Below, in pieces: positions 48,910-57,924 of a stretch of DNA of 64,000 nucleotides. This DNA comes from Thermoplasmata archaeon (lineage in GTDB: Archaea > Thermoplasmatota > Thermoplasmata > Methanomassiliicoccales > Methanomethylophilaceae). Each line of letters starts with the position of its first letter. Positions within the stretch are counted from its first letter, which is position 1. The notes under the pieces are model-generated. The model searched no databases, had not been told where the DNA came from, and saw nothing but the letters and a program-made list of their open reading frames with translations. The position numbers and the translations under genes are program-made. The stretch lies in assembly GCA_015063225.1 (NCBI GenBank), contig SUSU01000006.1, positions 17,366 through 81,365 on the forward strand, written 5' to 3'.

Positions 48910-50247
48910 TCAGTTGCCGATGAGTTCGGTTCCGCCGTAGCAGATCGTCGGCAGTTCCACAACTCCCGTCTGCACACTGTCGTTGCAGATGCAGCGGATG
49001 TCCTTCAGGCAGTCGAACATGTTGCCGGCCATCAGCGCGTTGTTGATGATCTGCACGGGTTCTCCTCTGTGATAAACGGTGGCGGAGCGGACGTTGAGGC
49101 CGAAAGCACCGGAGAGTTCGTCGCATTCGGGGCTGGCGAACTTGTCTACGAGCACGAGGTCATCGAATTCAGAGATCATGTCCTCCTTCGATTTCGTTCC
49201 TGCCTTCACTCTCAGATTGAGGGGCTTTATTGTCGGAGTTCTCTCGTAGGTTCCCTGAGGCTCCACGCTCGATCTCCTCATGGCGTTCCCGGTGCTGTTC
49301 CCGCAGAACGAATCCCTGAGGAATCCCTTCAGGACACCGTTCTCGATCACATCCTTCCTGTACGCGGGGGTACCCTCGTCATCGAAAACGCAGGACAGCG
49401 GGGCGCTGACTGTGGGATCATCGGTTATGTTCAGGCATTCAGATGCAACGATCTCGCCGGATTTCTCCGTCCAGGGACTGCGTTTGTAACGGACGCTCTC
49501 CCCGTGTACCGCGGAGCCCACGGAACTGAGGATCATGCTCGATCCCTCACCGGGGCAGAGAGCCATGGGGATCTCCACGTGGCCCTTGAACTCTCTGCAT
49601 ATTGCCGCATCGCAGGCCTGTCTCGCAATCTCGGTGCCGATGGCATCGGGGTCGAGGGTGAGATGCGTTCCGTGGAAGGTGGTGATCCCCTCGCCGGGAT
49701 GGTCGCGGACGCACATGGAGGTGAAATGTCCATAGACGAGGGTGCTCCTGTGCCCCACATCCACGCCGTTCCCGTTCATGACACGGGATTCGGTGACGGA
49801 GAGTCTTATCTGTGCGCGCGGTATCTTCACCTCAGCGGTCTTGCAGGAGGAAGTGGCATCGATTACACGTTGAGCCAGATCCCTCAATATAGCGGCATCC
49901 GCGGATTCTACCTCGGGGTCGAAGACATCTGGAGCCGAAATCTTCGCCTGTTCCGGGCAGGGGTAATCGTTGGGGTTCTGCGTCACCGGGGAATAGCCGA
50001 GCACGGTGTCCGCCATGGCGAGGCAGTCATCGATGGAATCCTCGGAATCCAGGGTGACGGAGGCCTTCCCGACGCGTCCGTCCTTTATCATCCGGAACAT
50101 CATCCCGGTGTCATCCTTGGTCTCGATGTTGCTGATGCGCGAGTTGTCTATGTAGACGGTATGAACGCGGGTTTTGGAGACGTAGACCTCGGCCTGACTG
50201 TAATCCTTCAGGGCGTACATCGCCTTGGGATCGATGTTGACGGTCAC
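48910..50247 (-). CDS. tldE: TldE/PmbA-type subunit of a TldD-TldE protease
   Basis: A 445-residue protein of the modulator of DNA gyrase family. TldE is the non-catalytic partner of the TldD metalloprotease in a heterodimer that degrades unfolded peptides or trims ribosomal peptides. Family blocks include 'GSSMILSSVGSAVHGESVRY', 'SCVFDDEGTPAYRKDVIENG', 'FLRDSFCGNSTGNAMRRSS' and the end 'ICNDSVQTGVVELPTICYGG'. The HExxxH motif of TldD is absent as expected. It starts at GTG 50247, which overlaps the tldD stop (GTGA); further upstream residues are antisense to tldD. Confidence 0.92.
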   Translation of the reverse strand: MTVNIDPKAMYALKDYSQAEVYVSKTRVHTVYIDNSRISNIETKDDTGMMFRMIKDGRVGKASVTLDSEDSIDDCLAMADTVLGYSPVTQNPNDYPCPEQAKISAPDVFDPEVESADAAILRDLAQRVIDATSSCKTAEVKIPRAQIRLSVTESRVMNGNGVDVGHRSTLVYGHFTSMCVRDHPGEGITTFHGTHLTLDPDAIGTEIARQACDAAICREFKGHVEIPMALCPGEGSSMILSSVGSAVHGESVRYKRSPWTEKSGEIVASECLNITDDPTVSAPLSCVFDDEGTPAYRKDVIENGVLKGFLRDSFCGNSTGNAMRRSSVEPQGTYERTPTIKPLNLRVKAGTKSKEDMISEFDDLVLVDKFASPECDELSGAFGLNVRSATVYHRGEPVQIINNALMAGNMFDCLKDIRCICNDSVQTGVVELPTICYGGTELIGN

Positions 50248-51686
50248 TGTCCTCCCCCCACGATCATGCGGGCGCGCATGTGCGGGCCGCCGGATGATAC
50301 CCTGACCCAATCCTCGATGCCCTTGCCGCACATCCCGCCGTCGAGGATCACCTCGTTGGAGAGGGCATCGACGGTCTTCAGGATGTCGAGGGACTTCCCG
50401 GTAAGCGTGAAGGATTTCACGACATCGGTGATCTCGCCGTTCCTGACGATGTACCCCCTCAGGGCCTTGGCCTCGAAGCATCCTCCGACGGGGTCCTCCA
50501 TGCCGTTGATCATCTTGTCGGTGAGGATGCCGTCCCTGGTATCCGCGATGAGCTCGTCCTTGTCCCATTCCCCGGGTCCGAAATAGGTGTTCGTCATCCT
50601 CACCCAGGTCCTCTTCCCGAAGTTCTCAGCACGTCCGTTTCCGGTAGGAGCCAGACCGAGTTTCGCGGCCGTTTCCAGACTGTGCATGTACCCCGTGTAG
50701 ACCCCGTGGTCGATGATCTTCGTGGACGATGAGGGGGTGCCCTCGTCATCGAAAGGAACCGATCCGTGGGCGCCGGGAACGGTGCCGTTGTCGTACATCG
50801 AGATTATCCCGGAGGCGACCTCCTTCCCGACCGCATCGGTGAGGAAAGAGCGTCTCTTGGTGATCTCGTCTCCCTCGGAGGCGTGTCCCATGGCCTCGTG
50901 GGCGAGCAATCCGGTCACCATCGGGTCGGATATCACGGTCAGGTTCCCGGAGGGGCAGCGTACCGCGCGCAACGAACGCACAGCCTCCTTCGCGGTCTCC
51001 CTTCCCAGTCTCTCGAGGTCGAGGTCCTTGACGGTCTCGAATCCGCGGGAACCGTCCGGGCCGTCGTAGTACTGTTCCATGTTGTCGCCGTCGGAGGCGA
51101 TGGAATGCGCCCTGCAAATGGTGCGGACCTCCTGCCAGGAGAGGTCGGAACCCACCGAGTTCACCAGGCAGTTGTCCTTGATCTCCTCCGCGTACGCGGC
51201 GGTGGTGTTGATGATCCTGTCGTCAATCTTCTGTGATTTATCGATGGTGCGCACGGCCTCGATCTTATCGGAAAGATCCACGTTATCGGGGTGGATCCTG
51301 ACATCGGCCTTCAGGTGTTTCCTCACGACCACTGGTTCAAGTTTAAGGAACTCGCTGCCGTCGCCGCGGGCGTTCTTCACCGCATCATTGGCCGCCCTGA
51401 TGACGGATTCCTTGTCGAATGAGGTGCAGTTCCCGTACCCCCATCTGCCGTTGATCCACGCCCTGAGACATACGCCGCCCACCCTCTTCCTGACGAGCTG
51501 GCGGACGTCGCCGTTGATAGTGGAGATGCCGGTGTTCCTGACGGTCTGGGACTTCGCGTCGGCGAAATCCGCACCCATATCGCTCATGAGCCAGACGGCC
51601 TGCTGTAATATGTCCTGTATGTCCGCGGCCTCTGAAACCACCGTCTTCTGCATGCTTCCAGTATCCGTATCGGTCTTACAAATCAT
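50244..51686 (-). CDS. tldD: TldD metalloprotease
   Basis: A 480-residue zinc-dependent peptidase, the active subunit of TldD-TldE. The zinc motif is 'VTGLLAHEAMGHASEGDEIT' (HExxxH), and further family blocks are 'VPFDDEGTPSSSTKIIDHGV', 'YTGYMHSLETAAKLGLAPTG' and the C-terminal 'VILDGGMCGKGIEDWVRVSS'. The ATG at 51686 lies about 22-25 nt from the TATA element shared with the divergent surface-protein gene, so I use it; an in-frame ATG 33 bases later is the alternative. It heads a two-gene operon with tldE. Confidence 0.95.
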   Translation of the reverse strand: MICKTDTDTGSMQKTVVSEAADIQDILQQAVWLMSDMGADFADAKSQTVRNTGISTINGDVRQLVRKRVGGVCLRAWINGRWGYGNCTSFDKESVIRAANDAVKNARGDGSEFLKLEPVVVRKHLKADVRIHPDNVDLSDKIEAVRTIDKSQKIDDRIINTTAAYAEEIKDNCLVNSVGSDLSWQEVRTICRAHSIASDGDNMEQYYDGPDGSRGFETVKDLDLERLGRETAKEAVRSLRAVRCPSGNLTVISDPMVTGLLAHEAMGHASEGDEITKRRSFLTDAVGKEVASGIISMYDNGTVPGAHGSVPFDDEGTPSSSTKIIDHGVYTGYMHSLETAAKLGLAPTGNGRAENFGKRTWVRMTNTYFGPGEWDKDELIADTRDGILTDKMINGMEDPVGGCFEAKALRGYIVRNGEITDVVKSFTLTGKSLDILKTVDALSNEVILDGGMCGKGIEDWVRVSSGGPHMRARMIVGGGQ

Positions 51687-51703
51687 TGTCGTTAGTAGTA
51701 AAC

Positions 51704-51714
51704 ATTTTTATATC
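51704..51714. promoter_or_regulatory. Single TATA element serving two divergent genes
   Basis: CATTTTTATATCG reads as a TATA box in both directions (TTTTATAT and ATATAAAA). It is about 20-25 nt from both the tldD ATG (51686) and the surface-protein ATG (51736), and no second TATA-like element lies between the two genes. Confidence 0.5.
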
Positions 51715-51735
51715 GTCATTCTTGAACGTCCTCCC

Positions 51736-53106
51736 ATGTTGTACAAGGGCGGTCTGGCGGCGACCGCGTTATTGGCCGTCCTTGTCATCTCATGCATCTC
51801 CTCTCCCGTATCTTCCGCCACCGACGGGGATGGACGCGTATACGGTACCACCTCCGAGGCTGATTACGACGATATCGATCAGTTCTTCATGGATCATTTC
51901 ACGATGCACATCACCGATATGCTCCAGAGTCTCGCCGAGCCTTACGGGTACACCCTCAACATCGAGCCCTATTTCGAGATCAACCTGTCCCTCGAGAGGA
52001 CGGTCACACAGGATACCCGCTACCATATCACCGAAGACCACGTGACCAGTTATGCCACGTTCCTCTTTGAGGCGGATCCCGAGGGCAATTTCCCCGCGGA
52101 GGGCACCTATGTGGCCGCTGAGGGCGAGACCGCCCTCGAACTCCTGCTCCGCACCATCGCCACGGCTCCGGGGCCGGAGAAGACGCAGAAACACGTCTAC
52201 ATGCGGATAGACCTCTGCTTGGACATCAGTCTCGAGACGACCGTGAATCTCACCACCGGGGAGATCGAGAAATCCGATCTGGAGATCAAGCTGGTATTGG
52301 ATGAGAAGGAGGACCTGGACCTCAGCATCACGTTCGACGAGGACGAGGCGGGCAACACCGAGAGCATGACCGTCTCCTACGACCATCATGTTTCTGACGG
52401 TGATTTCTACATCGACCTCGGCGTCGGATTCGAATTCGAGGGTCTTAGGGTAATGGGCACCTCGTCCACATGGGAGATCGACCCAGTTCTGACGGAACAC
52501 CTCGATTTCGTGGTTGTCTCCGCGGATCTCGCGGACAGCATCTGGGCGTCCATCGTCTCCGACGTCGACCTCTCCATCTCCAACCGCAAACTCCCCGAAC
52601 TGGTCATCCGCATCATGGATTCGAGCAACAGGATGATGGACCTCATCGAGGTCATAGAGTCCCTTACGAGCACCGAGATACCCGACATCTCGTTCACCAG
52701 TGCGTTCAACGTCTCCTATAACACCGACGCCCACGGATACAACTATGCGAGGCTGGTGCCGGTCGACGACGACACCACGCACTTCGACATCCCCAACGAC
52801 GGATACACACTCGACCTGACACATCTGGTGGCGATGATCCCCAGCTACATCGTCTCCGACGAGACCAAGCTCATCATATCCCTGGCAATCGCTTTCATCT
52901 GCTGGAACGACATCGAGGTGAGGGACATCACCGACGACCCCGTGGAACAGCACAAATGCTCCGAAGTCCACGATTACGTCGACTCCGTGATATCCTCCCG
53001 CGAGGCCACCGAGCACAGCGTCCCGACGGAATATATGGCCGCGGCCGCCGCTGGTCTGGCCGCGATATTCGTCCTCGCATTCCTCTCATGGAGGCGCATA
53101 ATATGA
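51736..53106 (+). CDS. Membrane-anchored surface protein (456 aa)
   Basis: An exported protein: signal peptide MLYKGGLAATALLAVLVISC (a cysteine at its end could suggest lipoprotein processing, but no archaeal lipobox partner is evident), a long acidic beta-rich ectodomain ('YFEINLSLERTVTQDTRYHI', 'DLEIKLVLDEKEDLDLSITF'), and a C-terminal helix (YMAAAAAGLAAIFVLAFLSW) ending RRII. I recognise no domain family; the composition resembles the large surface protein at 20016. Its TGA overlaps the ATG of the MFS transporter gene, so the pair is translationally coupled. Confidence 0.75.
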   Translation: MLYKGGLAATALLAVLVISCISSPVSSATDGDGRVYGTTSEADYDDIDQFFMDHFTMHITDMLQSLAEPYGYTLNIEPYFEINLSLERTVTQDTRYHITEDHVTSYATFLFEADPEGNFPAEGTYVAAEGETALELLLRTIATAPGPEKTQKHVYMRIDLCLDISLETTVNLTTGEIEKSDLEIKLVLDEKEDLDLSITFDEDEAGNTESMTVSYDHHVSDGDFYIDLGVGFEFEGLRVMGTSSTWEIDPVLTEHLDFVVVSADLADSIWASIVSDVDLSISNRKLPELVIRIMDSSNRMMDLIEVIESLTSTEIPDISFTSAFNVSYNTDAHGYNYARLVPVDDDTTHFDIPNDGYTLDLTHLVAMIPSYIVSDETKLIISLAIAFICWNDIEVRDITDDPVEQHKCSEVHDYVDSVISSREATEHSVPTEYMAAAAAGLAAIFVLAFLSWRRII

Positions 53107-54623
53107 TGACGGCCGCCGAGAGACAGCGCGCGATAGCCATGTGGGGCCTCGCCCTGTGCGTCCTCGCATCCGCCGCCGGATGGGTTTTCATGAGGTTCGG
53201 TGCCAGCTGGTCCGTCGGCGACCTTCCCGAGTCCGACTGGGTGGATCACATAGTACCAGCTTACATCATAGCAGAGGTCGCGTTCATCCCGATCGGAGGC
53301 AAACTCACCGATAATCTCGGTGTCAGACCCATGCTCATCCTCGCCCCGTTCCTCTTCGTCTTCGGGTCCATGATGTGCATCATATCGGTATCCGTGGAGA
53401 TGCTCGTGGCGTTCAGGTTCGTACAGGGTTCCGGTGCGGGGATAATGCTCGCACTCGCATTCACCGCCGTCGGCAAGTTCTATTTCCCCCACCGGCGCGG
53501 GAAGGCCGACGAGCTCATGACCGCCGCCTTCGCGATCGGTTCGCTCTTCGGGACCGGCGTTGGATACTTCTTCACCGAGCAGTTCAACTGGAGATTCGGA
53601 TTCGTCGTCTTCTCCATCGCTATGATTGTCGGATTCATCGTCGCCTCGAAGACACTCCCCGAGGAAGCCCATGTGCGTTCGAAATGCGATGTCGTCGGCC
53701 TCATACTCGCCGCAGCCGCCTTCGGTACGGCCGCCTTCTACACCCAGTATGTGGAGGTCTACTTCCCGCTTCTGAGCCTTGAATCCGCCCTCGCGGCCGC
53801 TTTCATAATCGCCCTCGCCGCCCTGTATTTCGTTCGCAGCCGTTCGTCCGCCGACCCGGTCATGCCCGTCGGGAGCACCCGTTTCCAGAAGACCCTCGTC
53901 CTTCTGATGTTTATGTTCAGTCTGTGCGGTCTCGGTCTCATCCAGTACTTCTTCAAGCTGTACCTTACCTACTACGACTTCGACATCTACAAGGCTACCA
54001 TCATGTTCCTGTTCCTCATCGCCGGTGCCGCCGCGCCTTCCATCTACGGAAGCCACAAGGTCTTCGATACCGGCGTCAGGCCGTGGATCATCATCGGTTC
54101 CTCCATCGTCACCATCGCTCTGATGGTCACCCACCTCATCGCCGACCAGGGGACAACCCAGTTCTCCATCTGCCTGTTCCTGTTCGGTATCGGGTTGGGA
54201 TGTCTGGTCAACCAGATCATCTGCAGTATGCAGGCTGTCGTCCCCGCGGAATCCATGGGAAAACACATCGGCAATCTCATCGCCGTCCGCATGTTGGGGA
54301 TCATCGCCGGTAATGCCATCGTCGGAGCCTACATCAAGGAGGTCGTCCGCGGCAATTACCACAACTACGTCATCGAGATCGATTCCGGGACCAACATCCT
54401 CGAGACCATCGCATACCGCATCATGAACGACATGAAGTACGTCGCCGATGCTCTGGACGACGGTTTCATCATGACCGTGATTATCATGGCTATGGCCGCC
54501 ACTTTCCTGACCGCCATCGCGGTTACCCTGGAGAAGGATGATTCGGATATGATATCCGCCGTGAAAGCCGATGAGGCCGAATCGGTTTCCGAGGATAGCG
54601 AGGAGGAAGAATCTCAGAACTGA
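53103..54623 (+). CDS. MFS transporter, DHA2 drug:H+ antiporter type
   Basis: A 506-residue transporter with about 14 helices. 'YIIAEVAFIPIGGKLTDNLG' and 'RPMLILAPFLFVFGSMMCII' give motif A, and 'FRFVQGSGAGIMLALAFTAV' with 'AFAIGSLFGTGVGYFFTEQF' and 'NWRFGFVVFS' give motifs B and C of the drug-resistance group. The tail is acidic (ESVSEDSEEEESQN). The start MMTAAERQRA overlaps the stop of the upstream surface-protein gene (ATGA). An extruded compound cannot be predicted. It is related in type to the relic at 13164. Confidence 0.9.
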   Translation: MMTAAERQRAIAMWGLALCVLASAAGWVFMRFGASWSVGDLPESDWVDHIVPAYIIAEVAFIPIGGKLTDNLGVRPMLILAPFLFVFGSMMCIISVSVEMLVAFRFVQGSGAGIMLALAFTAVGKFYFPHRRGKADELMTAAFAIGSLFGTGVGYFFTEQFNWRFGFVVFSIAMIVGFIVASKTLPEEAHVRSKCDVVGLILAAAAFGTAAFYTQYVEVYFPLLSLESALAAAFIIALAALYFVRSRSSADPVMPVGSTRFQKTLVLLMFMFSLCGLGLIQYFFKLYLTYYDFDIYKATIMFLFLIAGAAAPSIYGSHKVFDTGVRPWIIIGSSIVTIALMVTHLIADQGTTQFSICLFLFGIGLGCLVNQIICSMQAVVPAESMGKHIGNLIAVRMLGIIAGNAIVGAYIKEVVRGNYHNYVIEIDSGTNILETIAYRIMNDMKYVADALDDGFIMTVIIMAMAATFLTAIAVTLEKDDSDMISAVKADEAESVSEDSEEEESQN

Positions 54624-54722
54624 GGTTCTTCCTCCAAATCCTCACTTTTTTTTCTAATTATTTTTTAGATAAATGAAATAATATCCTCTATGATAGCAAT
54701 ATCTTTGAAGTCTATTATTCAC
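54624..54722. other. Terminator-like T-run; left edge of AT-rich island
   Basis: TCACTTTTTTTTCTAATTATTTTTTAG follows the MFS stop and probably ends that operon (the hairpin GAGGTTCTTCC/… is weak). Beyond it base composition becomes AT-rich. Confidence 0.35.
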
Positions 54723-54839
54723 TCACCCCCACATCATTGTATGCTGGCACATCATCTGCTCTCCGTACTTCGGGCAATGAAGACAATCAGAAAGTTCAGC
54801 GATCTCCCACATCTTCCTTCCACAAAGGTCGCATTTCAT
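54723..54839 (-). CDS. Zinc-ribbon fragment (38 aa), frame-split from neighbour
   Basis: The frame reads MKCDLCGRKMWEIAELSDCL then HCPKYGEQMMCQHTMMWG and TGA. Two CxxC pairs and a C-x-x-H form a zinc ribbon. Its ATG overlaps the TGA of the upstream Cys-rich gene (ATGA). Proteins like the upstream one often end in just such a second zinc ribbon, so the two may be halves of one ancestral gene separated by a single-base frameshift, or a coupled pair of small proteins. Confidence 0.5.
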   Translation of the reverse strand: MKCDLCGRKMWEIAELSDCLHCPKYGEQMMCQHTMMWG

Positions 54840-55108
54840 ACTCGGCCGGCGAGTGGTTTTATATTACCTATCGAGACATCATCCTTGTCGGAGATGTTCC
54901 TGCAGCTGCAGTGGAAGAGCGGCCTGTAGCAGTAGAAGCCCGCATCGGGATTCTTATCGAGTATCCTCTTCGGTCTCTTCCCGTATCTGCCGCTGAGAAT
55001 TTCATCCCTCATCACCGGATTGTCGGGACAGCTGAGGAATCCCCCGCCGTACATCAGTTCCTTTTTGAATCCGCATGCTTCGTAGTGTATCTCTACTCCT
55101 CTTCCCAT
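54836..55108 (-). CDS. Small cysteine-rich protein (90 aa)
   Basis: The ATG at 55108 gives MGRGVEIHYEACGFKKELMY, followed by 'GGGFLSCPDNPVMRDEILSG' and 'NPDAGFYCYRPLFHCSCRN'. The pattern (C...GG..L..P......D.L.G.YG....) matches small zinc-ribbon proteins annotated as hypothetical in bacteria, though the first CxxC is degraded to C-GFKK. It starts one base after the upstream gene's stop and its own stop overlaps the zinc-ribbon fragment that follows. It may be the 5' half of a frameshifted gene. Confidence 0.5.
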   Translation of the reverse strand: MGRGVEIHYEACGFKKELMYGGGFLSCPDNPVMRDEILSGRYGKRPKRILDKNPDAGFYCYRPLFHCSCRNISDKDDVSIGNIKPLAGRV

Positions 55109-55109
55109 C

Positions 55110-55751
55110 TCACTCCCCCTCATTCTCTGTATCATCGGGATCATTGCGGTAGGATTCGGCAAGTGCTATCATTTCCCGACGGTCCTTTTCGGACAGATGG
55201 ACAAGAAGTGCACCGTCCCATGTCTTCTTTCTCTTGCACAACCGTCCGATGAGTTTTATCGTCTGTTCTCTGGTCATGGTCTTGAACTGCTCTGCATCCT
55301 CATCGGCCATAGACCTTTCCGTCTGGGGTAGATTGTTTCTGAATCCTTTGAATCTGGGATTCTGTTTATCCGAGAGATCCCATATAATCCAGTCGGAGAA
55401 TGCCGATATCCCATTCATCTCATCATCCGGTTCGTAGTCTAAATCACGAAGCGGATACGGACAGAACGTGTCAAGACAGTAGTCCACTATCTCTTTGGCG
55501 GCTTCAGGATTGTGAAGCCCGTAGCTAGCCAGAAGACGATACACATTATGAACAATGGGTTCTATCGCATCAAGTACGCCTCCTATGTCGATATAGGCTC
55601 TGTCGTCGTATTCGGGTCTGTTCTTCCGCCTTTTTACTCTCCAGGAATTAATGAACATAGATTGCCATGCTTCATAATCCTCTGGGCTGAAGTAGTCAAG
55701 GGGGTGTTGTTCCCCCTGCAAATAATCGAGGTCCTCTTTCGTCATCTTCAT
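55110..55751 (-). CDS. Hypothetical protein of accessory island (213 aa)
   Basis: I do not recognise a family with confidence. The protein begins MKMTKEDLDYLQGEQHPLDY and is soluble and charged, with 'RAYIDIGGVLDAIEPIVHNV', 'GISAFSDWIIWDLSDKQNPR' and 'ALLVHLSEKDRREMIALAES'. It resembles the small immunity or DUF-type proteins found in polymorphic-toxin and accessory loci, but that is only a resemblance. It is followed after one base by the Cys-rich gene. Lower GC than the chromosomal average and a transposase remnant nearby suggest acquisition. Confidence 0.55.
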   Translation of the reverse strand: MKMTKEDLDYLQGEQHPLDYFSPEDYEAWQSMFINSWRVKRRKNRPEYDDRAYIDIGGVLDAIEPIVHNVYRLLASYGLHNPEAAKEIVDYCLDTFCPYPLRDLDYEPDDEMNGISAFSDWIIWDLSDKQNPRFKGFRNNLPQTERSMADEDAEQFKTMTREQTIKLIGRLCKRKKTWDGALLVHLSEKDRREMIALAESYRNDPDDTENEGE

Positions 55752-55800
55752 ATTTGAGAAAACGAAAGGACGGGATATCAACAATCGGATGTTACGATTG

Positions 55801-55989
55801 TTACATCTCCTCGGGATCGAATGCCATGCTCATGCAGCAGCGATCCGCCCTGTACGTCTCGAAGACATCCTTCAGTGGGATCATGTCATCCTCGTCGGTG
55901 AAGATGTCCAGTATAGCCCTTCCGGCCGGTGTGACGATCCATCTGTTCTTGGTGGAGCCGTTCCTCAGCCAGCCCCTCTCGTTCATGGA
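55801..55989 (-). pseudogene. 3' fragment of a gene truncated beside a transposase remnant
   Basis: The minus-strand frame from 55989 reads MNERGWLRNGSTKNRWIVTP and 'AGRAILDIFTDEDDMIPLKD', a pattern like the end of a winged-helix or N-acetyltransferase-linked domain. Upstream, the frame passes antisense through the transposase remnant, so the normal 5' end is missing. It may be expressed as a short peptide but is most likely a broken gene. Confidence 0.4.
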
Positions 55990-56019
55990 GTAAGAATGAC
56001 GCGCCTGTACTGTACCGTG

Positions 56020-56196
56020 GCTGCATTCTTTCCGGGTTCCTTCGTTTTCGTGGGGATCTACAATATCTACCGTCCGCATTCGACATTAAGCGGAACGAGA
56101 GGGAAGAGGACACCGGCCATGGAATTGGGGCTGACGGACAGGGCCTGGAGCATGCGAGAACTAATGACTTTTTCTTATAGACAAAACACCAGTTAA
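56020..56196 (+). mobile_element. C-terminal remnant of an IS transposase (integrase-type DDE)
   Basis: The plus-strand frame reads 'FVGIYNIYRPHSTLSGTRGK' and 'RTPAMELGLTDRAWSMREL'. This is the rve-type C-terminal signature (YN..RPH..L.G.TPA...G) of IS3/IS481-like or archaeal integrase-core transposases. The upstream catalytic part of the gene is not present in any frame. No terminal inverted repeats are recognisable. Confidence 0.75.
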
Positions 56197-56199
56197 TTG

Positions 56200-56538
56200 C
56201 GGGTACACTACCTTCCTGTTTTCTTTTAATTTGATAAAAATAAAATAAATTACATTATTAATTTAATTCTTTAATTATTATTTTTAATTGTAAATCATCG
56301 GGTAATTTGTGTTTTATTTTTATTAATAAAAATTAACTAAATTACATTAATTACTTAATTAATTAATAATAATATTTTAATTGATTTTTGGGGTAAATTG
56401 CTATTTAGTAATTTTAGTTAAAAATTAATTTAGTAACTTAAATTATAGAATTATTAACTAATTATAATTTATTCAACTTTGATTATCATTTTTTGTAACT
56501 GAATGCAATGTCGGTTTGTTTCCTGCGGAGCAATCGGG
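56200..56538. other. Extremely AT-rich non-coding stretch
   Basis: About 300 bases made almost only of A and T with many TTAATTAA-like runs, between the transposase remnant and the MATE gene. No coding or RNA gene is seen. It contains many possible TATA boxes for the MATE gene. Confidence 0.6.
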
Positions 56539-57924
56539 ATGACTGTGGAAGAAAACATGGATGATGGCCTCGGGAAAATCAGGACTTCGCGTTCGTTCCT
56601 CAGATTTGCCGTACCGACCGTCATCATGATGGTTTTCACATCATCCTATGTCATGTTTGATGGGTTGATCATCTCGAATACCTTGGGTACCGATGCATTG
56701 GCCGCAGCTAATCTGACTATGCCTGTCTTTTCGTTATTTTCCGCGATAGGATTCATGTTCGCTTCCGGCGGAGTCGCATTGGTGGGCATGAAGATAGGTG
56801 AGGGTAAAACAAGCGAGGCAAATTCTAATTTTACCACGATAACAATCACCGCCATCGGAGCTAGCCTGGTCATCACCGTCATATGTCTGCTGATGGTCGG
56901 TAACGTCGTCTCTTTTCTCGGCGCAGATGAAGTTCTGAAACCGATGACGACGGATTACCTCACTTACTGGGTGCTGTTCTCTCCGTTCCTGATTCTCCAG
57001 TTCCTTTTCCAGCAGTTCATAATCGCAGCTGGAAGGCCCGGATTATCGCTCATAATCTCCATATCCGCAGGATTAGCGAATATCGGCCTGGATTTACTGT
57101 TCATCATGGGTTTCGGTTGGGGTGTTGCCGGTGCAGCTGTCGCAAGTGGTCTATCTTCTGTTTTCCCCGCCCTCATCGGCATTTACTTCTTCAGACCCGG
57201 ATCAAATTCTTCTTTACGCTTCTCTACACCGTCCAAAGATGCTGCTGTCGTGGGAAAAGCCTGCTCTAACGGTGTTTCCGAGATGGTTTCCGAGATATCG
57301 GGTTCGATCAGCACTTTGCTTCTGAATATCTACATGATGAGTCTGGTGGGACCCGACGGTGTTTCTGCGATTACCATCATACTTTACGTGCAATTCCTCG
57401 CGATGGCGATCATCATCGGCTATTCCATCGGTGTCGCCCCTCTGATGGCCTACAATTACGGAAAAGGCGACCGGGATACCATGTCTTTGCTCTACCGCAC
57501 GAGTATATCCTTCACATTGGTGTTCTCGGTCTTTGTTTTCGCCTTCATGGAGCTTTTCGGTGGCATAGTGGTTTCCCTGTTCGAGGCAGGGAACGATCAT
57601 CTGCACGAGATCGCTGTCGAGGGCATCGCAATACATTCCATCGCGTATCTGTTCATGGGATTGAACATGTATGTGTCATCCTTCTTCACATCATTATCCA
57701 ATGGCCTTCTTTCGGCGATCGTATCCGGGCTAAGGGCATTGGTGCTTCTCGTCCCCATTCTTGTTCTATTCGAGGCCTCGTTCGGTCTAGTGGGATTGTG
57801 GGCCTCAATCCCGGTGACGGAATTGATCACCGTCGTAATCGCGGTCGTGTTCGTCGTCAGGTCTGCAGACCGTTACGGTTACCGCTTGTTTACACACCGC
57901 GGATCCGAGCCGAAGACCTTGTGA
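56539..57924 (+). CDS. MATE family multidrug efflux transporter
   Basis: A 461-residue exporter of the MATE family with twelve helices, in two similar halves beginning 'SFLRFAVPTVIMMVFTSSYV' and 'VGKACSNGVSEMVSEISGSI'. 'DGLIISNTLGTDALAAANLT' and 'FASGGVALVGMKIGEGKTSE' are typical of the first half, 'GYSIGVAPLMAYNYGKGDRD' of the second. MATE proteins exchange cations (Na+ or H+) for drugs or metabolites. The ATG at 56539 is used; the frame also allows an ATG at 56503. The gene is lower in GC than the chromosome core and sits in the AT-rich island, so it was probably acquired. Confidence 0.9.
   Translation: MTVEENMDDGLGKIRTSRSFLRFAVPTVIMMVFTSSYVMFDGLIISNTLGTDALAAANLTMPVFSLFSAIGFMFASGGVALVGMKIGEGKTSEANSNFTTITITAIGASLVITVICLLMVGNVVSFLGADEVLKPMTTDYLTYWVLFSPFLILQFLFQQFIIAAGRPGLSLIISISAGLANIGLDLLFIMGFGWGVAGAAVASGLSSVFPALIGIYFFRPGSNSSLRFSTPSKDAAVVGKACSNGVSEMVSEISGSISTLLLNIYMMSLVGPDGVSAITIILYVQFLAMAIIIGYSIGVAPLMAYNYGKGDRDTMSLLYRTSISFTLVFSVFVFAFMELFGGIVVSLFEAGNDHLHEIAVEGIAIHSIAYLFMGLNMYVSSFFTSLSNGLLSAIVSGLRALVLLVPILVLFEASFGLVGLWASIPVTELITVVIAVVFVVRSADRYGYRLFTHRGSEPKTL

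Noticed and set aside
51079..51735. Upstream extension of the 456-residue surface protein
   Set aside because: That part is antisense to tldD, and the signal peptide begins only at the ATG at 51736.
55789..56019. Intact transposase gene continuing left from the RPH motif
   Set aside because: The upstream part of that frame is antisense to the truncated minus-strand gene and shows no catalytic DDE residues.
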